A DNA stretch of 64,000 nt from Pseudoalteromonas luteoviolacea (GCF_021654285.1 NZ_JAKFZS010000016.1:62001-126000); one strand, 5' to 3'. Positions 7,430-16,624 are shown, counted from the stretch's first letter. Numbers and translations: made by a program. Notes: generated from the sequence alone by a model not told the origin.

Positions 7430-8566
7430 TGTTGTGCACTGGCGTGCATAATGGGTAATTTGGCTGCGCTCGGTATTGATAAAATCGCCTATCGCTTGGC
7501 TAAATAAAGGATGGCAGATGGTGTGATACGAGCGCGTAAACACCGGCTCAAACCCCCTTAGCAGTTTGTGCTCCCCTTGTGCGCCAGCGTCAAAACGCGC
7601 TAATTTATGCGTAATGGCATAGTCGATCCCTTGATAGTAGCAAAGCTCAAAGTGTAAATGTTCACTATTCTCTAATGCTCCCCAGTACCTGCCATATAAT
7701 GTGTCTTTATCTTGAAGGTATAAGCTGGCAGCAATCAATTCCTGTGTATTGGATTGGTCGTGTTTTCGATAGGCACAGCAGAGCTTTACTTGCTCTGGAA
7801 TGGCATTAAATAGCAGCTCAAAAAATGCGCGAGTTAAATAGCCATTGTGTCCGGAACGTTTACGATAGGTTTGACAGTAACATTGATAAAAAAGATCTAT
7901 CATATTTTTATCAATGTGCGATGCATCAAGCCAGACAATGGATAGCTCTGAGCTTTTAACCTTGTCACGCTCTTTGTTTATCATTTTACGCTTACGCGCT
8001 TTCATTGTCGCTAAAAAGGCATCAAAATCCGCATAATCTTGATTATGCCAATGGAATTGCACACCATGGCGTTCGAGTAACGGCGCACTGGACCAAGCTT
8101 CCTCTTGGCGCGGGAAATTGACATGCCAGCCAGACCAAGCTTGTTGTGCCGCTTCGTCATCGAGAACAGATTGAATGAATTGATACAGCGTCTCTGTGGG
8201 GGTTTCACATAAAAGCCGCGCGCCGACTACCGGTGTAAACGGCACACCAGATAACCACTTGGGGTAGTAATCTAGGTTGTGTCGCTCATAGGCTTCTGCC
8301 CATGCCCAATCAAATACATATTCCCCGTATGAGTGACTTTTAATATATCCAGGCAAAATGGCGACTGGGTGCGCGGCGTCTTGCTGGTATATCACCAAGT
8401 GATAAGGCTGCCAGCCTGTTTCGCGTCTTACACTGCCACTGAGTTCAAGGGCTGATAACCACGCATAGCTGGTAAATAAACTATCACTTGCTAAACGCTG
8501 CCAATGCGATTGCTCTACGGCACTGATGCTGGTCACAAATTGATGACGATACGGCTTAATGGACAT
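7406..8566 (-). CDS. FemAB-like GNAT-fold protein (DUF482/COG3146)
   Basis: A 386-residue protein of the DUF482 family, distantly related to FemAB peptidyltransferases and GNAT N-acyltransferases. Family landmarks are LFTSYAWLSALE near residue 30, EYVFDWAWAEAYERHNLDYYPKWL-type sequence near 85-105, and the C-terminal GAQGEHKLLRGFEP block. Members are proposed to transfer an acyl or aminoacyl group, but the substrate is unknown. It starts 11 nt inside the end of the upstream alpha/beta hydrolase gene (overlap 8556-8566), so the two are probably co-transcribed. Confidence 0.8.
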   Translation of the reverse strand: MSIKPYRHQFVTSISAVEQSHWQRLASDSLFTSYAWLSALELSGSVRRETGWQPYHLVIYQQDAAHPVAILPGYIKSHSYGEYVFDWAWAEAYERHNLDYYPKWLSGVPFTPVVGARLLCETPTETLYQFIQSVLDDEAAQQAWSGWHVNFPRQEEAWSSAPLLERHGVQFHWHNQDYADFDAFLATMKARKRKMINKERDKVKSSELSIVWLDASHIDKNMIDLFYQCYCQTYRKRSGHNGYLTRAFFELLFNAIPEQVKLCCAYRKHDQSNTQELIAASLYLQDKDTLYGRYWGALENSEHLHFELCYYQGIDYAITHKLARFDAGAQGEHKLLRGFEPVFTRSYHTICHPLFSQAIGDFINTERSQITHYARQCTTLLPFKTQ

Positions 8567-9833
8567 GATGATTTAAGAACTCACTAAGTTGTTTAACCAA
8601 ACCTGCGTAGTCAGGATTAAAGGTAACTCTGGCAAGTGGCGTGTGTGCCGCTTTATTGGTGCTGTGGTGTTCGCCAAAGGTAATTTGCTGTGCAGATTTA
8701 CATGCTTGGTAGGCGGCTTCATCGGCAAAATAGCTGCCGCAGTGGCGATACGCGCCCTGCTCGCCATAGTAGGGGTGATGTTGTGGTATCAGCAAACCAA
8801 CGTGCGACATATCAATGACCTTGTCTAGTTTATCAATGCGTGTGAGTGCAATACGTTGGTCAAGCTTTATGGGATTATTTGCATAGAGTCGCAATGCCAA
8901 GGGGGCGCTGTGTGTTGTGGCCCATCGCGTGAGCAACTGCACTGTGGCTTGGCTGTCTATAGTCGCATCAACATCGCTCATTATGGTTAAGATGGGCAGA
9001 TCTGTTGGTACGTCACTTTGCATCATATCCACCATGACATTATGTACTAAGGCCGCAGCGGCAAGGGGAAAAGACTCATACTTGGCAAAATCGAGATCGG
9101 CATCTTCATCCAGCCAATTCATCAGCGGTAGCCAATCAACCCACTGTGCCATCCAGCTGTTTTTGTTATGTGATTCTGTGGCCGGCGCAACCAATGCCAA
9201 GGCTTTGAGGTTGGATGGTGTGCGCCTTTCAATCTCCAGGGTCGCTAATGCCGCACCGGTCGAGAAGCCCATAACAGCAAAGTGCTTGAAATCTTTGCTG
9301 GTACGCTCAATGGCGTAACTGACATGACGCTGCCAATCGCGATTGGATACACGCCTTAAATCATCTGCTGCGGTACCATGGCCTGGTAACAGTAAGGTTC
9401 TGACATTAAAGCCCTGGCGATATAAGTCTTGTGCAATGACATTGAAAATATAAGGAGAGTCGGTTAAGCCGTGGATCAGTAAAATGCCTTTGTCTTGGTT
9501 GTGATGTAAAAGCTGATAAGGGGCGAGATGATCAATGACTTGAGTTTGCTTCTCTTGCACGGGCACAGGCACTGCAGCCGGCAGTGGACAGGGAAGCGTT
9601 GCCCGTTTGTTGCGTTTTAATATCAGGGCTCTGGTGGCATCGATATACTCAGCGTAAGCCATATTTTTTGTTAGCGTAATGGTGGCGGGACCTATGTTAT
9701 TCGCATTACGGTATTCGCCTGTTTGTATGCCTTTTACGTATTGTTGATGATCTGTGGGCAGTGTTGTGCAGTCGTGTGCAGAGGCACTGACTGCCCACAG
9801 TGTTGAGATTAAGCCGATGAATTTTTTGAGCAT
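8556..9833 (-). CDS. Secreted alpha/beta hydrolase (esterase/lipase-like)
   Basis: About 425 residues. The chosen ATG (9833) gives a clean Sec signal peptide, MLKKF... ending at SASA before His-Asp-Cys. The fold is alpha/beta hydrolase: oxyanion region LLIHGLTDSP, nucleophile elbow GFSTG with Ser near residue 190, then a candidate acid in SDVDATID and a candidate His in DMSHVGLL. It should act on an ester in the periplasm or outside the cell; the substrate is unknown. An in-frame ATG at 9857 is also possible but would add eight residues before the signal peptide. It overlaps the upstream hybrid kinase gene, implying coupling. Confidence 0.8.
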   Translation of the reverse strand: MLKKFIGLISTLWAVSASAHDCTTLPTDHQQYVKGIQTGEYRNANNIGPATITLTKNMAYAEYIDATRALILKRNKRATLPCPLPAAVPVPVQEKQTQVIDHLAPYQLLHHNQDKGILLIHGLTDSPYIFNVIAQDLYRQGFNVRTLLLPGHGTAADDLRRVSNRDWQRHVSYAIERTSKDFKHFAVMGFSTGAALATLEIERRTPSNLKALALVAPATESHNKNSWMAQWVDWLPLMNWLDEDADLDFAKYESFPLAAAALVHNVMVDMMQSDVPTDLPILTIMSDVDATIDSQATVQLLTRWATTHSAPLALRLYANNPIKLDQRIALTRIDKLDKVIDMSHVGLLIPQHHPYYGEQGAYRHCGSYFADEAAYQACKSAQQITFGEHHSTNKAAHTPLARVTFNPDYAGLVKQLSEFLNHHVH

Positions 9834-12559
9834 ATTTGAGCATAATGAGCCAGACATGCTCCTAGCTTATCGCGATCAAGGGGTTTTGCAAGATGGCTGT
9901 TAAATCCAATGGCCAAGGCATAAGCTTTATCTTCAGGCATGACATCTGCGGTGAGCGCCACAATGGGCAATGCTTTTTGATCGTATTGCTGGCGCAGTGT
10001 CGACGTGGCCTGATAGCCGTCTAATATCGGCATTTGGCAGTCCATCAGCACTAAGTCAAACTTGCCTTGTTGGACGGTCGCAATGGCTTGTTGACCATTT
10101 GCTACTAATTCATATGTTACGCCAAAAGAGTCCAACATGGATTTGATCACGATTTGATTGACAGGGTTGTCCTCTGCTACTAAAACGTGGAGTTTGGCAA
10201 TCTGTGTTTCATCGAATTGCGGGCGTGAGACACTGGTTGCTTCACCAAATGGACAGCGGATAGCAAAGTGAAAGTGGCTGCCAACATCTACTTGGCTTTC
10301 GACATATAAGCTGCCACCCATTTTATCGGATAGCTCTTTGCTGATAGCTAAGCCCAGCCCCGTGCCACCAAAACGTCGTGAGGTGGAATCATCTGCCTGC
10401 ACAAACGGTGAGAATATATGTTCGATTTGCCCGGTATCGATGCCTATGCCAGTGTCTGACACGCTGAATTGGACACGATAATCTGCATCGCTTTCTATCA
10501 CTTCACAGTGCAAACTTACCTGACCATGCTGGGTAAATTTAATCGCGTTACTACACAAGTTGATCAACACTTGCTCTATTCTCAGCTCATCACCTTTAAG
10601 CCAAACGGCATGGTCAACGTTACTGTACAATCGCCAACTTAAGCCTTTTTCTTTGGCATTGGCAGAGAATAGGTTATTCATATGGGCGAGTAACTTTTGT
10701 AGGTCAAAATCATGCTGTTCTATGTGTAATTTATTCGATTCAATTTTGGTGATATCGAGAATATCGTTTACAAGGCCCAGCAGTGTCTTGGCGGACATGT
10801 TGATGTGCTCGATATATTTTTTAATGACATCGATGGAGTGTGAGGTTTGTGTCAAAGAGGCAAAGCCGATCACCGCATTGAGTGGCGTGCGGATTTCATG
10901 GCTCATATTGGCAAGAAAGCGACTCTTTGCTTGGTTTGCTTGCTGAGCATCCAGCAGGGCAACATTAAGCGATTCAGTGCGCTCTGCGACCAAGTGGTTG
11001 AGGGCGATATTTTGGTAATTGTAGAGCAACACGATAAAGCTGATGAGCGCACAAATACACAGCTGCAGGGTCAATAGCCAAATCGTTTGTTGATGGTTTA
11101 AGTGACTTATATAACTGTCCTTAATTGCCAAAGTTAAGCGCCATGTTTGGCCCGCAAAGCGAATTTGAGTACTGTAATGGGTATCAGCATGATAGGGTTT
11201 TTTGGCTGTATCATAGTTACTGAAAAAAGGTGTTTCACTGTTGCCATCATAAAAGGCGAGATCATAATTATTCGCCAATGTCATTTTGAGCACTGAGGTG
11301 AGCAAGACATCCGTTTGTACTACGCCAATGGCATAACCAACAATATCTGCATTGAGAGTTTGCTGCGTTGTGTCGTTTTGATGAAATACTGGCGAAAAAA
11401 GTACATAGGCAGGTTTGGCTGGCTGTGTTTGTACCAGCTTAACCACATTGGTCGCTCTGGGCTGGAGAATAATTTCAGGGTCTTCTAGAGCGGCTTTGCG
11501 ATTGGCCCGAGAGTAAATATTAAAACCGAGCGAGGCAAAATTTTCTGCCTGCGGGGAGACGTATTTCACCACCACCATGGGATCACTACTATTGAGAGGA
11601 GGACCATGCAATAACACTTCCTTTCGGTACAATGCATCCAGCTCTGCTTGTAAGGTATGTGCGTCTGACTGTGTAATGCGTTGCCCCCAAGAAACAGCAA
11701 ATAAAAATGGGTAGCGCTCTCTTTGCTGTTGGGCAATTTGCATAAACTTATCTTGGCTAAATTGCGGCTGAGACTGTAATTTAGCAGCGACACCTTGTAC
11801 TGCAAGCATACTGAGATTGACATGTCTGAGTACGACATTTTCGATAATATCGACTTCGCGCTGTGCCTCTCTTTGCGCTGCTTTTAAGTTAGCCTGATTA
11901 GATAGATAGGTAGTTGCTGTGACTGACAGAAACAAGATTGCGCAGGTTGCCAACATGATGCGCTTGTGTTGGTAACCACGCGGTTTAAACACCGTTATAT
12001 TCAGCAGCATGAGCAGTAAAGGGGTAAAAATCAAAATGCCAAGGCTGTCCCCTAGCCACCAAGCAATGACATTTTGCCAGTGCTGTGAAAAGGCATATTG
12101 CGGGTTAAACAGGCTTAAAGCGAGCATGCCTATATTGGCTGACGTGACATTGGCCAGTATACCAACCAACAACACATAGTAAGCGATGTTTTTTCTTGAG
12201 CGCATTAATAATGGGTCGCCAAGCCACAATCGCATTAAATATCCACCCACTAAGCCCTGTATTACAGCGCCTGAGGCAATAACCGTTACTTGGACAATAT
12301 CGCTGTAGTGGTTGATATGGGTTTGCAGCCCAAAATAGGTGGTCCAATTAAATAGGACAGAAGCGAAAAATATTGCAGGTGCAAAGCGCCATCCCCATAA
12401 AAAACAGCCAACAAGGGCAATACCTGCTGGCAGCCAAATCGGGAGCACCTGATCTTCAAATGCGATGAGGGTGAAGAGTTTTCCAAAGCCAAAGTAGCTG
12501 AGTGCCAACCCGATATAGGCAAGCACATGATGCAATGACGAGCGGAATTGAATGTGCAT
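9809..12559 (-). CDS. MASE1/CHASE-domain hybrid sensor histidine kinase with receiver
   Basis: A 916-residue membrane sensor kinase. An N-terminal MASE1-like region of about eight helices covers residues 10-220. A periplasmic CHASE domain follows (about 240-480, with SWGQRI and SPVFHQ), then one more helix near 490-515. The HisKA dimerisation helix has the phospho-accepting His in NMSHEIRTP near residue 553, an HATPase_c domain (DTGIGID, FGGTGLGLAI) follows, and a C-terminal receiver carries the acceptor Asp in LMDCQMP near 840. No response regulator or output domain gene is adjacent. The alpha/beta hydrolase gene overlaps its 3' end. Confidence 0.92.
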   Translation of the reverse strand: MHIQFRSSLHHVLAYIGLALSYFGFGKLFTLIAFEDQVLPIWLPAGIALVGCFLWGWRFAPAIFFASVLFNWTTYFGLQTHINHYSDIVQVTVIASGAVIQGLVGGYLMRLWLGDPLLMRSRKNIAYYVLLVGILANVTSANIGMLALSLFNPQYAFSQHWQNVIAWWLGDSLGILIFTPLLLMLLNITVFKPRGYQHKRIMLATCAILFLSVTATTYLSNQANLKAAQREAQREVDIIENVVLRHVNLSMLAVQGVAAKLQSQPQFSQDKFMQIAQQQRERYPFLFAVSWGQRITQSDAHTLQAELDALYRKEVLLHGPPLNSSDPMVVVKYVSPQAENFASLGFNIYSRANRKAALEDPEIILQPRATNVVKLVQTQPAKPAYVLFSPVFHQNDTTQQTLNADIVGYAIGVVQTDVLLTSVLKMTLANNYDLAFYDGNSETPFFSNYDTAKKPYHADTHYSTQIRFAGQTWRLTLAIKDSYISHLNHQQTIWLLTLQLCICALISFIVLLYNYQNIALNHLVAERTESLNVALLDAQQANQAKSRFLANMSHEIRTPLNAVIGFASLTQTSHSIDVIKKYIEHINMSAKTLLGLVNDILDITKIESNKLHIEQHDFDLQKLLAHMNNLFSANAKEKGLSWRLYSNVDHAVWLKGDELRIEQVLINLCSNAIKFTQHGQVSLHCEVIESDADYRVQFSVSDTGIGIDTGQIEHIFSPFVQADDSTSRRFGGTGLGLAISKELSDKMGGSLYVESQVDVGSHFHFAIRCPFGEATSVSRPQFDETQIAKLHVLVAEDNPVNQIVIKSMLDSFGVTYELVANGQQAIATVQQGKFDLVLMDCQMPILDGYQATSTLRQQYDQKALPIVALTADVMPEDKAYALAIGFNSHLAKPLDRDKLGACLAHYAQICSKNSSA

Positions 12560-12579
12560 AAACTAAATGCCTTTAAAAC

Positions 12580-13041
12580 TCATAGTGGAACGCCGCGTTT
12601 GTTGAAGGTCTGCTTCAACACAATGGTTGATTCAACAGCTGCAATAAAATCTAAAGATGCGAGGCTGTGCTTAACAAAGTGTTCATAACTGGGTAAGTCC
12701 TCAGCAATGATCTCCAGTAAGTAGTCATGACTGCCAGATACCACAGAACAACTCCTGATTTGTTGCAGTGCATCAACGTGGTTTTCGAAACTTTCTGCCG
12801 CTTTGACCGAGTTTTTGGTTAGACGAATAAATGCATAAACAAGAACAGAGTAGCCGACAGCTGGAGGTGATATATCGGCATGATACCCCAAAATGACACC
12901 ATCTTGTTGTAGTTTTTTAACTCGGCGTAAGCAAGGTGTATCGGATAGGCTGGCTTGCTCGGCAAGTGCCGCGTTACTCAGTCGCGCATTTTGCTGTAAT
13001 GCGCTAAGTAAAATCCTATCTTTGTTATCAATGTCGGCCAT
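12580..13041 (-). CDS. Lrp/AsnC-family transcriptional regulator
   Basis: A 153-residue Lrp/AsnC regulator. The N-terminal helix-turn-helix spans about residues 5-50 (ILSALQQNARLSNAALAEQ, then TPCLRRVKKLQQDGVI). The C-terminal RAM effector domain spans about 70-145. It is divergent from the PrnB-like/kynureninase-like operon at 13179 across a 137-bp gap. Lrp/AsnC proteins commonly respond to amino acids and control a neighbouring amino-acid operon, so tryptophan or a related compound is a reasonable but unproven ligand. Confidence 0.9.
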   Translation of the reverse strand: MADIDNKDRILLSALQQNARLSNAALAEQASLSDTPCLRRVKKLQQDGVILGYHADISPPAVGYSVLVYAFIRLTKNSVKAAESFENHVDALQQIRSCSVVSGSHDYLLEIIAEDLPSYEHFVKHSLASLDFIAAVESTIVLKQTFNKRGVPL

Positions 13042-13178
13042 ATTAGTTAATTCTGCTACTTTTTTGTATTTAAAGTTGGTATTCCTCTAATAGAGTTTAA
13101 CGATTAATAAATAATTGGCAAATATTGCTTCTGGTGTTTTGTTAGCCTGTTACTAATGCAATTTTCAGGATTTTAACA

Positions 13179-14375
13179 ATGACAAAAAAAACAAAAGAGT
13201 TTGATCACTGGATAAGAAATGAGTTTGTTATGCTCAATGATACGTTAGAGGGTATGTACCGTGAGCAAGCAGATCCGGCGAATGTGGTTGGTGTGGGTGA
13301 AGAGGTAAAGCAGCAATTACTGTTAGAAGGGCAGAAATATATTGAAGCGCTGCTCAAAGAGGGGAACACCGATGAAGGATTTGATAACGCATTTGATCTA
13401 CTGGGTAATGTTGGTTTGTATATGGCTGCATGTCGTAGGCATGAGCTGACAGAGCCAAGTATAGAGCGACACTCTCCATTAAAAGAGGCATCTGCACTTG
13501 CTATGCATATTGGTTCATCTATTGGTGTGACGCCAAGATTTTCAACAGCCCATTTAACAACGCATAATACTTCTATTAATGGGACATACAAGCGCTTTAC
13601 CAGCGATCCGGCTGAAAAGCTTTTTATCGATTATAATACACGCGGCATTTTGGCGTATAAACGTGCTGCAGAGGCGCTGTTAAAAGTGCTGCCGCTGGGT
13701 ATTTCACACCCCATGACGCCGGTTTTACTGGAGGAGGTAAAACGTGCGCTGGTGGACGTGATTAATTCGAATCAGGCCTTATTTAAGCAGTTAGATACAG
13801 CCTCATTTTTTTATGTCGTCAGGCCATATTACAAGCCATATCGTGTTGGGAAAGAGGTCTATCGTGGTGCGAATGCCGGTGATTTTGCAGGGATTAATGT
13901 GATTGATATGATGCTGGGCTTGTGTCAAGCCAATGATGTTGATTACGCCCAAATCTTAGTCGAAAAGTTACTGTATATGATGCCCGAAGATCAGGCGACG
14001 TTAAAAGAGTGCATGCGCTTACCAAATTTACTTGATGCATTTTTAGCTGCGCAAACACATCGTCATGAAAGCTGGTATCAAGAGGCGCTCAAAGTCTTTC
14101 TGCAAGCGTGTAAATTACATGGTGATACGGCAATACAGCATCATAATCAACTAGTAGAAAAGTACATTTGCGGACCAGCTAAAAACCTAGCCAATCAACA
14201 TCTAGATAAAGTGACTGCCAGCGGCCCACCTTTACAGGTGTTACTGAGTCAGCTCGAAACCCTGCGAGATAAAAGAGCGGCTGCAAAACGCGCTGATCTG
14301 GATACTCGTTATGATGACTTAAAGGTATTGCGACAGTCTTTGATTAAATCTGAGGTTCACCATGCAAGCGAATGA
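13179..14375 (+). CDS. PrnB-like (DUF1864) haem protein of the IDO/TDO superfamily
   Basis: A 398-residue protein matching the PrnB/DUF1864 family, part of the indoleamine/tryptophan 2,3-dioxygenase superfamily. The block FYVVRPYYKPYRVGKEVYRG then NAGDFAGINVIDMMLG (about residues 211-247) parallels the IDO segment with GxSAGQSS and FDxLLG. His321-His322 in the last helix (IQHHNQLVEKYICG) is the likely proximal haem ligand. IDO/TDO enzymes open the indole ring of tryptophan to N-formylkynurenine, whereas PrnB rearranges chlorotryptophan in pyrrolnitrin synthesis. No halogenase is nearby. It overlaps the kynureninase-like gene by 14 nt and is divergent from an Lrp regulator. Confidence 0.8.
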   Translation: MTKKTKEFDHWIRNEFVMLNDTLEGMYREQADPANVVGVGEEVKQQLLLEGQKYIEALLKEGNTDEGFDNAFDLLGNVGLYMAACRRHELTEPSIERHSPLKEASALAMHIGSSIGVTPRFSTAHLTTHNTSINGTYKRFTSDPAEKLFIDYNTRGILAYKRAAEALLKVLPLGISHPMTPVLLEEVKRALVDVINSNQALFKQLDTASFFYVVRPYYKPYRVGKEVYRGANAGDFAGINVIDMMLGLCQANDVDYAQILVEKLLYMMPEDQATLKECMRLPNLLDAFLAAQTHRHESWYQEALKVFLQACKLHGDTAIQHHNQLVEKYICGPAKNLANQHLDKVTASGPPLQVLLSQLETLRDKRAAAKRADLDTRYDDLKVLRQSLIKSEVHHASE

Positions 14376-15471
14376 TTTTTTTATGCCAGAGGGCACTTAT
14401 TTATTGAGCCACTCGGTGGGGCGTATGTTAAAGACAGCGCCAGCGTATTTTACAGAGCAATTTTTTGAACCATGGCAGCAACAAAATCGTGAACCTTGGG
14501 CGCAATGGTTAGCAGGTGTGATGCAGTTTAATCAGGCATTGGCAAAGTTATTAAATGGCCATGCAGATAACTTTTGTCCTCAAGCAAATTTGTCCAGTGG
14601 CTTGACAAAGTGGCTCATGAGTCAATCATCGCTGCAAAATAGGCGGGTGCGTGTTTTGCTTAGTGAAGATGATTTTCCGAGCATGGGGTTTGTATTACAA
14701 CAGGCACTTGATGATGTTGAATTGTGTTTTATACCTGCCGGTGAAGATATGAGCGCGCTATCTACTTGGCAGGCACATTTAAACCAGCATTATGATTTGG
14801 TGTTTGTCAGTCATGTGTATTCGAATACCGGTCAGCAAGCACCTGTGCTAGACATTATCCCTTTGGCTAAACAGCTTGGCTGTAAAGTGATTGTAGATAT
14901 TGCGCAATCCGCCGGTATCTTGGATGTGGATTTGTCTTTATGGCAAGCTGATTGTGTTCTTGGGTCGTGTGTAAAATGGTTATGTGGTGGCCCTGGTGCC
15001 GGGTTTCTCTGGGTGTCTAACGAATCTTTAGCCATGTGCGCGCCGAAAGATGTCGGTTGGTTTTCTCACCAAAATCCATTTGAGTTTGATATTCATCATT
15101 TTGCTGCACATGACACTGCGCTGCGTTTTTGGGGTGGAACACCTTCAGTCGCTCCTTATATTATGGCCGCTAATAGTATTGATGCTTTGAATGAGTTTGG
15201 CATTGAGCGAATACGAGCACACAATTTGCAATTATTAGCGCGGATCTGGCAGGCGTTACCACAGCTGTGTACTTCGCCAAAAAATGCAGAGCAATGTTCA
15301 GGAACCCTGATTATGAATACAGGCAGTAAGCTCGAGACTTGTTTGCATGCTTTAACTGAGCAGAATATTGCTGTTGATGCGCGGCGTTATGGGCTGCGTA
15401 TTTCACCGCATATATATAATAATGCTGCGGAAGTTGAGCAATTCGTTGAGGTGATAAACTCACTGACATAG
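14362..15471 (+). CDS. Kynureninase-like PLP enzyme (aminotransferase class V fold)
   Basis: A 369-residue fold-type I PLP enzyme. The motif CVKWLCGGPG around Lys205 matches the kynureninase pattern of a Schiff-base Lys followed by Y/W-L-x-x-G-P-G, and VDIAQSAG upstream holds the PLP-ring Asp. Kynureninase cleaves kynurenine to anthranilate and alanine. At 369 residues it is shorter than typical kynureninase (about 410-460), so a related lyase or desulfurase-type reaction is possible. It starts 14 nt inside the PrnB-like gene, so the two proteins are translationally coupled and probably act on consecutive steps. Confidence 0.8.
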   Translation: MQANDFFMPEGTYLLSHSVGRMLKTAPAYFTEQFFEPWQQQNREPWAQWLAGVMQFNQALAKLLNGHADNFCPQANLSSGLTKWLMSQSSLQNRRVRVLLSEDDFPSMGFVLQQALDDVELCFIPAGEDMSALSTWQAHLNQHYDLVFVSHVYSNTGQQAPVLDIIPLAKQLGCKVIVDIAQSAGILDVDLSLWQADCVLGSCVKWLCGGPGAGFLWVSNESLAMCAPKDVGWFSHQNPFEFDIHHFAAHDTALRFWGGTPSVAPYIMAANSIDALNEFGIERIRAHNLQLLARIWQALPQLCTSPKNAEQCSGTLIMNTGSKLETCLHALTEQNIAVDARRYGLRISPHIYNNAAEVEQFVEVINSLT

Positions 15472-15478
15472 ATCAAAA

Positions 15479-16240
15479 TTATTTAAAACCCAGAGCTTTT
15501 TTGGTCTTTGCTTTCACTGATCGCCAGTGTGTGACTGGTACTTTGGGTGCCAGTTGATCAAGGAGATCAAAATTGATGCCACTGAATGGGAGCTCACCTT
15601 GATGCGCCAAAATAATGTGAGTTGGTTTGAGCTCCCTGATCCTCTGTAAGGAACTACGATACCTGTTTGGATAAAAAACCGGGTACGGGGGAATGAGCTG
15701 GCCTTTGACTTTAACCAAGAGATCAGCAACGTATAGGCGTTGTGTGTCATGATGATAAAGGGAAAGATCCCTGTCTGTATGACCTGGCGTATGCAACACT
15801 TGCCACTGAGGGAATTCAGGTAGATAGTCGTTATCGGATAGGTAGTAATCAGCATTCAGCTTTCGGTTATACCATAAGTTTTTGCGCGCTTTGTTTTTAC
15901 GTCCCGCAACCCACAGTGCGAGAAAAATATCAGACCAATGCATTAATATCCCATCAATCCCACTGTACCAATGGCCATCGACTTTCGCTGTGGCAATTTT
16001 TGCGCTCGTTCGCTTTTTGAGCAAATGGGCTCCGCCAGCATGATCCGGGTGCATATGCGTGACGACGATCAGTTTAAGATCGCCCAATGATCTTAACAGC
16101 ACATTACTGATGAAGTCACAGACAAGATCAACATCTGCACGTGTGCAGCCGTCAAGTAAGAGTAATTTGTCAGGATATTCAACTAAGTAAATTTGCTGAA
16201 TATAACCTTCGATAAAGTGGATCTGCATGTGGGTTATCAA
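15479..16240 (-). CDS. MBL-fold metallohydrolase
   Basis: A 253-residue metallo-beta-lactamase-fold hydrolase. The metal-binding signature THMHPDHAGG lies near residue 61, with later ligands in LHTPGHTDRD (His), LYVADLL (Asp) and ILAHQGE (His). All residues for a dinuclear zinc site appear present. Family members hydrolyse thioesters, lactones and phosphodiesters, so the substrate cannot be assigned. It converges with the kynureninase-like gene with a 7-nt gap. It is not a kynurenine formamidase by its motifs. Confidence 0.85.
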   Translation of the reverse strand: MITHMQIHFIEGYIQQIYLVEYPDKLLLLDGCTRADVDLVCDFISNVLLRSLGDLKLIVVTHMHPDHAGGAHLLKKRTSAKIATAKVDGHWYSGIDGILMHWSDIFLALWVAGRKNKARKNLWYNRKLNADYYLSDNDYLPEFPQWQVLHTPGHTDRDLSLYHHDTQRLYVADLLVKVKGQLIPPYPVFYPNRYRSSLQRIRELKPTHIILAHQGELPFSGINFDLLDQLAPKVPVTHWRSVKAKTKKALGFK

Positions 16241-16344
16241 GTTTGCGACTGGTATTTATATTCATAACACATCTGACCAGTTTGTGAAGCGCAAATATCA
16301 ATGAATGGAAAAGGGGCCGAAAATAGGGGAGTAAATTTCAGACA

Positions 16345-16370
16345 TAAAAAAACCGTCCATTGGACGGTTC
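16345..16370 (-). terminator. Terminator of the serine tRNA operon
   Basis: On the minus strand AACCGTCC and GGACGGTT form a tight hairpin (plus-strand 16351-16369) followed by a run of eight T residues. It lies 15 bp past the 3' end of tRNA-Ser(GCU). Confidence 0.85.
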
Positions 16371-16383
16371 TTTTACAAGATAA

Positions 16384-16476
16384 TGGCGGAGGGGGAGGGA
16401 TTCGAACCCTCGATAGGGCTACAAACCCTATACTCCCTTAGCAGGGGAGCGCCTTCAGCCACTCGGCCACCTCTCC
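16384..16476 (-). tRNA. tRNA-Ser (anticodon GCU)
   Basis: A 93-nt class II tRNA read on the minus strand. It begins GGAGAGG, has anticodon GCT in CCTGCTAAGG, a long variable arm, the T-loop TTCGAAT and an encoded CCA. It closely follows the E. coli tRNA-Ser(GCU) pattern. The acceptor stem has one A5-C68 mismatch. It is second in an operon with tRNA-Ser(UGA), 18 bp downstream of it. Confidence 0.95.
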
Positions 16477-16494
16477 GGCGCAAAACTTTAAATA

Positions 16495-16585
16495 TGGCGG
16501 AGAGATAGGGATTTGAACCCTAGATACGCTATTAACGTATGCCGGTTTTCAAGACCGGTGCTTTCAACCACTCAGCCATCTCTCC
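16495..16585 (-). tRNA. tRNA-Ser (anticodon UGA)
   Basis: A 91-nt class II tRNA on the minus strand, beginning GGAGAGA and ending TCTCTCC-G-CCA with a fully paired acceptor stem. The anticodon TGA lies in GGTCTTGAAAACC. It has the long variable arm typical of serine tRNAs and an encoded CCA. It is first in the two-tRNA operon, immediately after a strong promoter. Confidence 0.95.
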
Positions 16586-16595
16586 ATGGGCAACG

Positions 16596-16624
16596 ATAAT
16601 ACTTATGGAATGAGTCGCTGTAAA
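16596..16624 (-). promoter_or_regulatory. Promoter of the serine tRNA operon
   Basis: On the minus strand TTTACA (16619-16624) and TATTAT (16596-16601) are separated by exactly 17 bp. The -10 box ends 10 bp before the first base of tRNA-Ser(UGA), as expected for a tRNA promoter. Confidence 0.75.

Noticed and set aside
15479..16240. The MBL-fold gene as the missing kynurenine formamidase
   Set aside because: It is convergent to the operon and carries a metallo-beta-lactamase signature; known formamidases have different folds and motifs.
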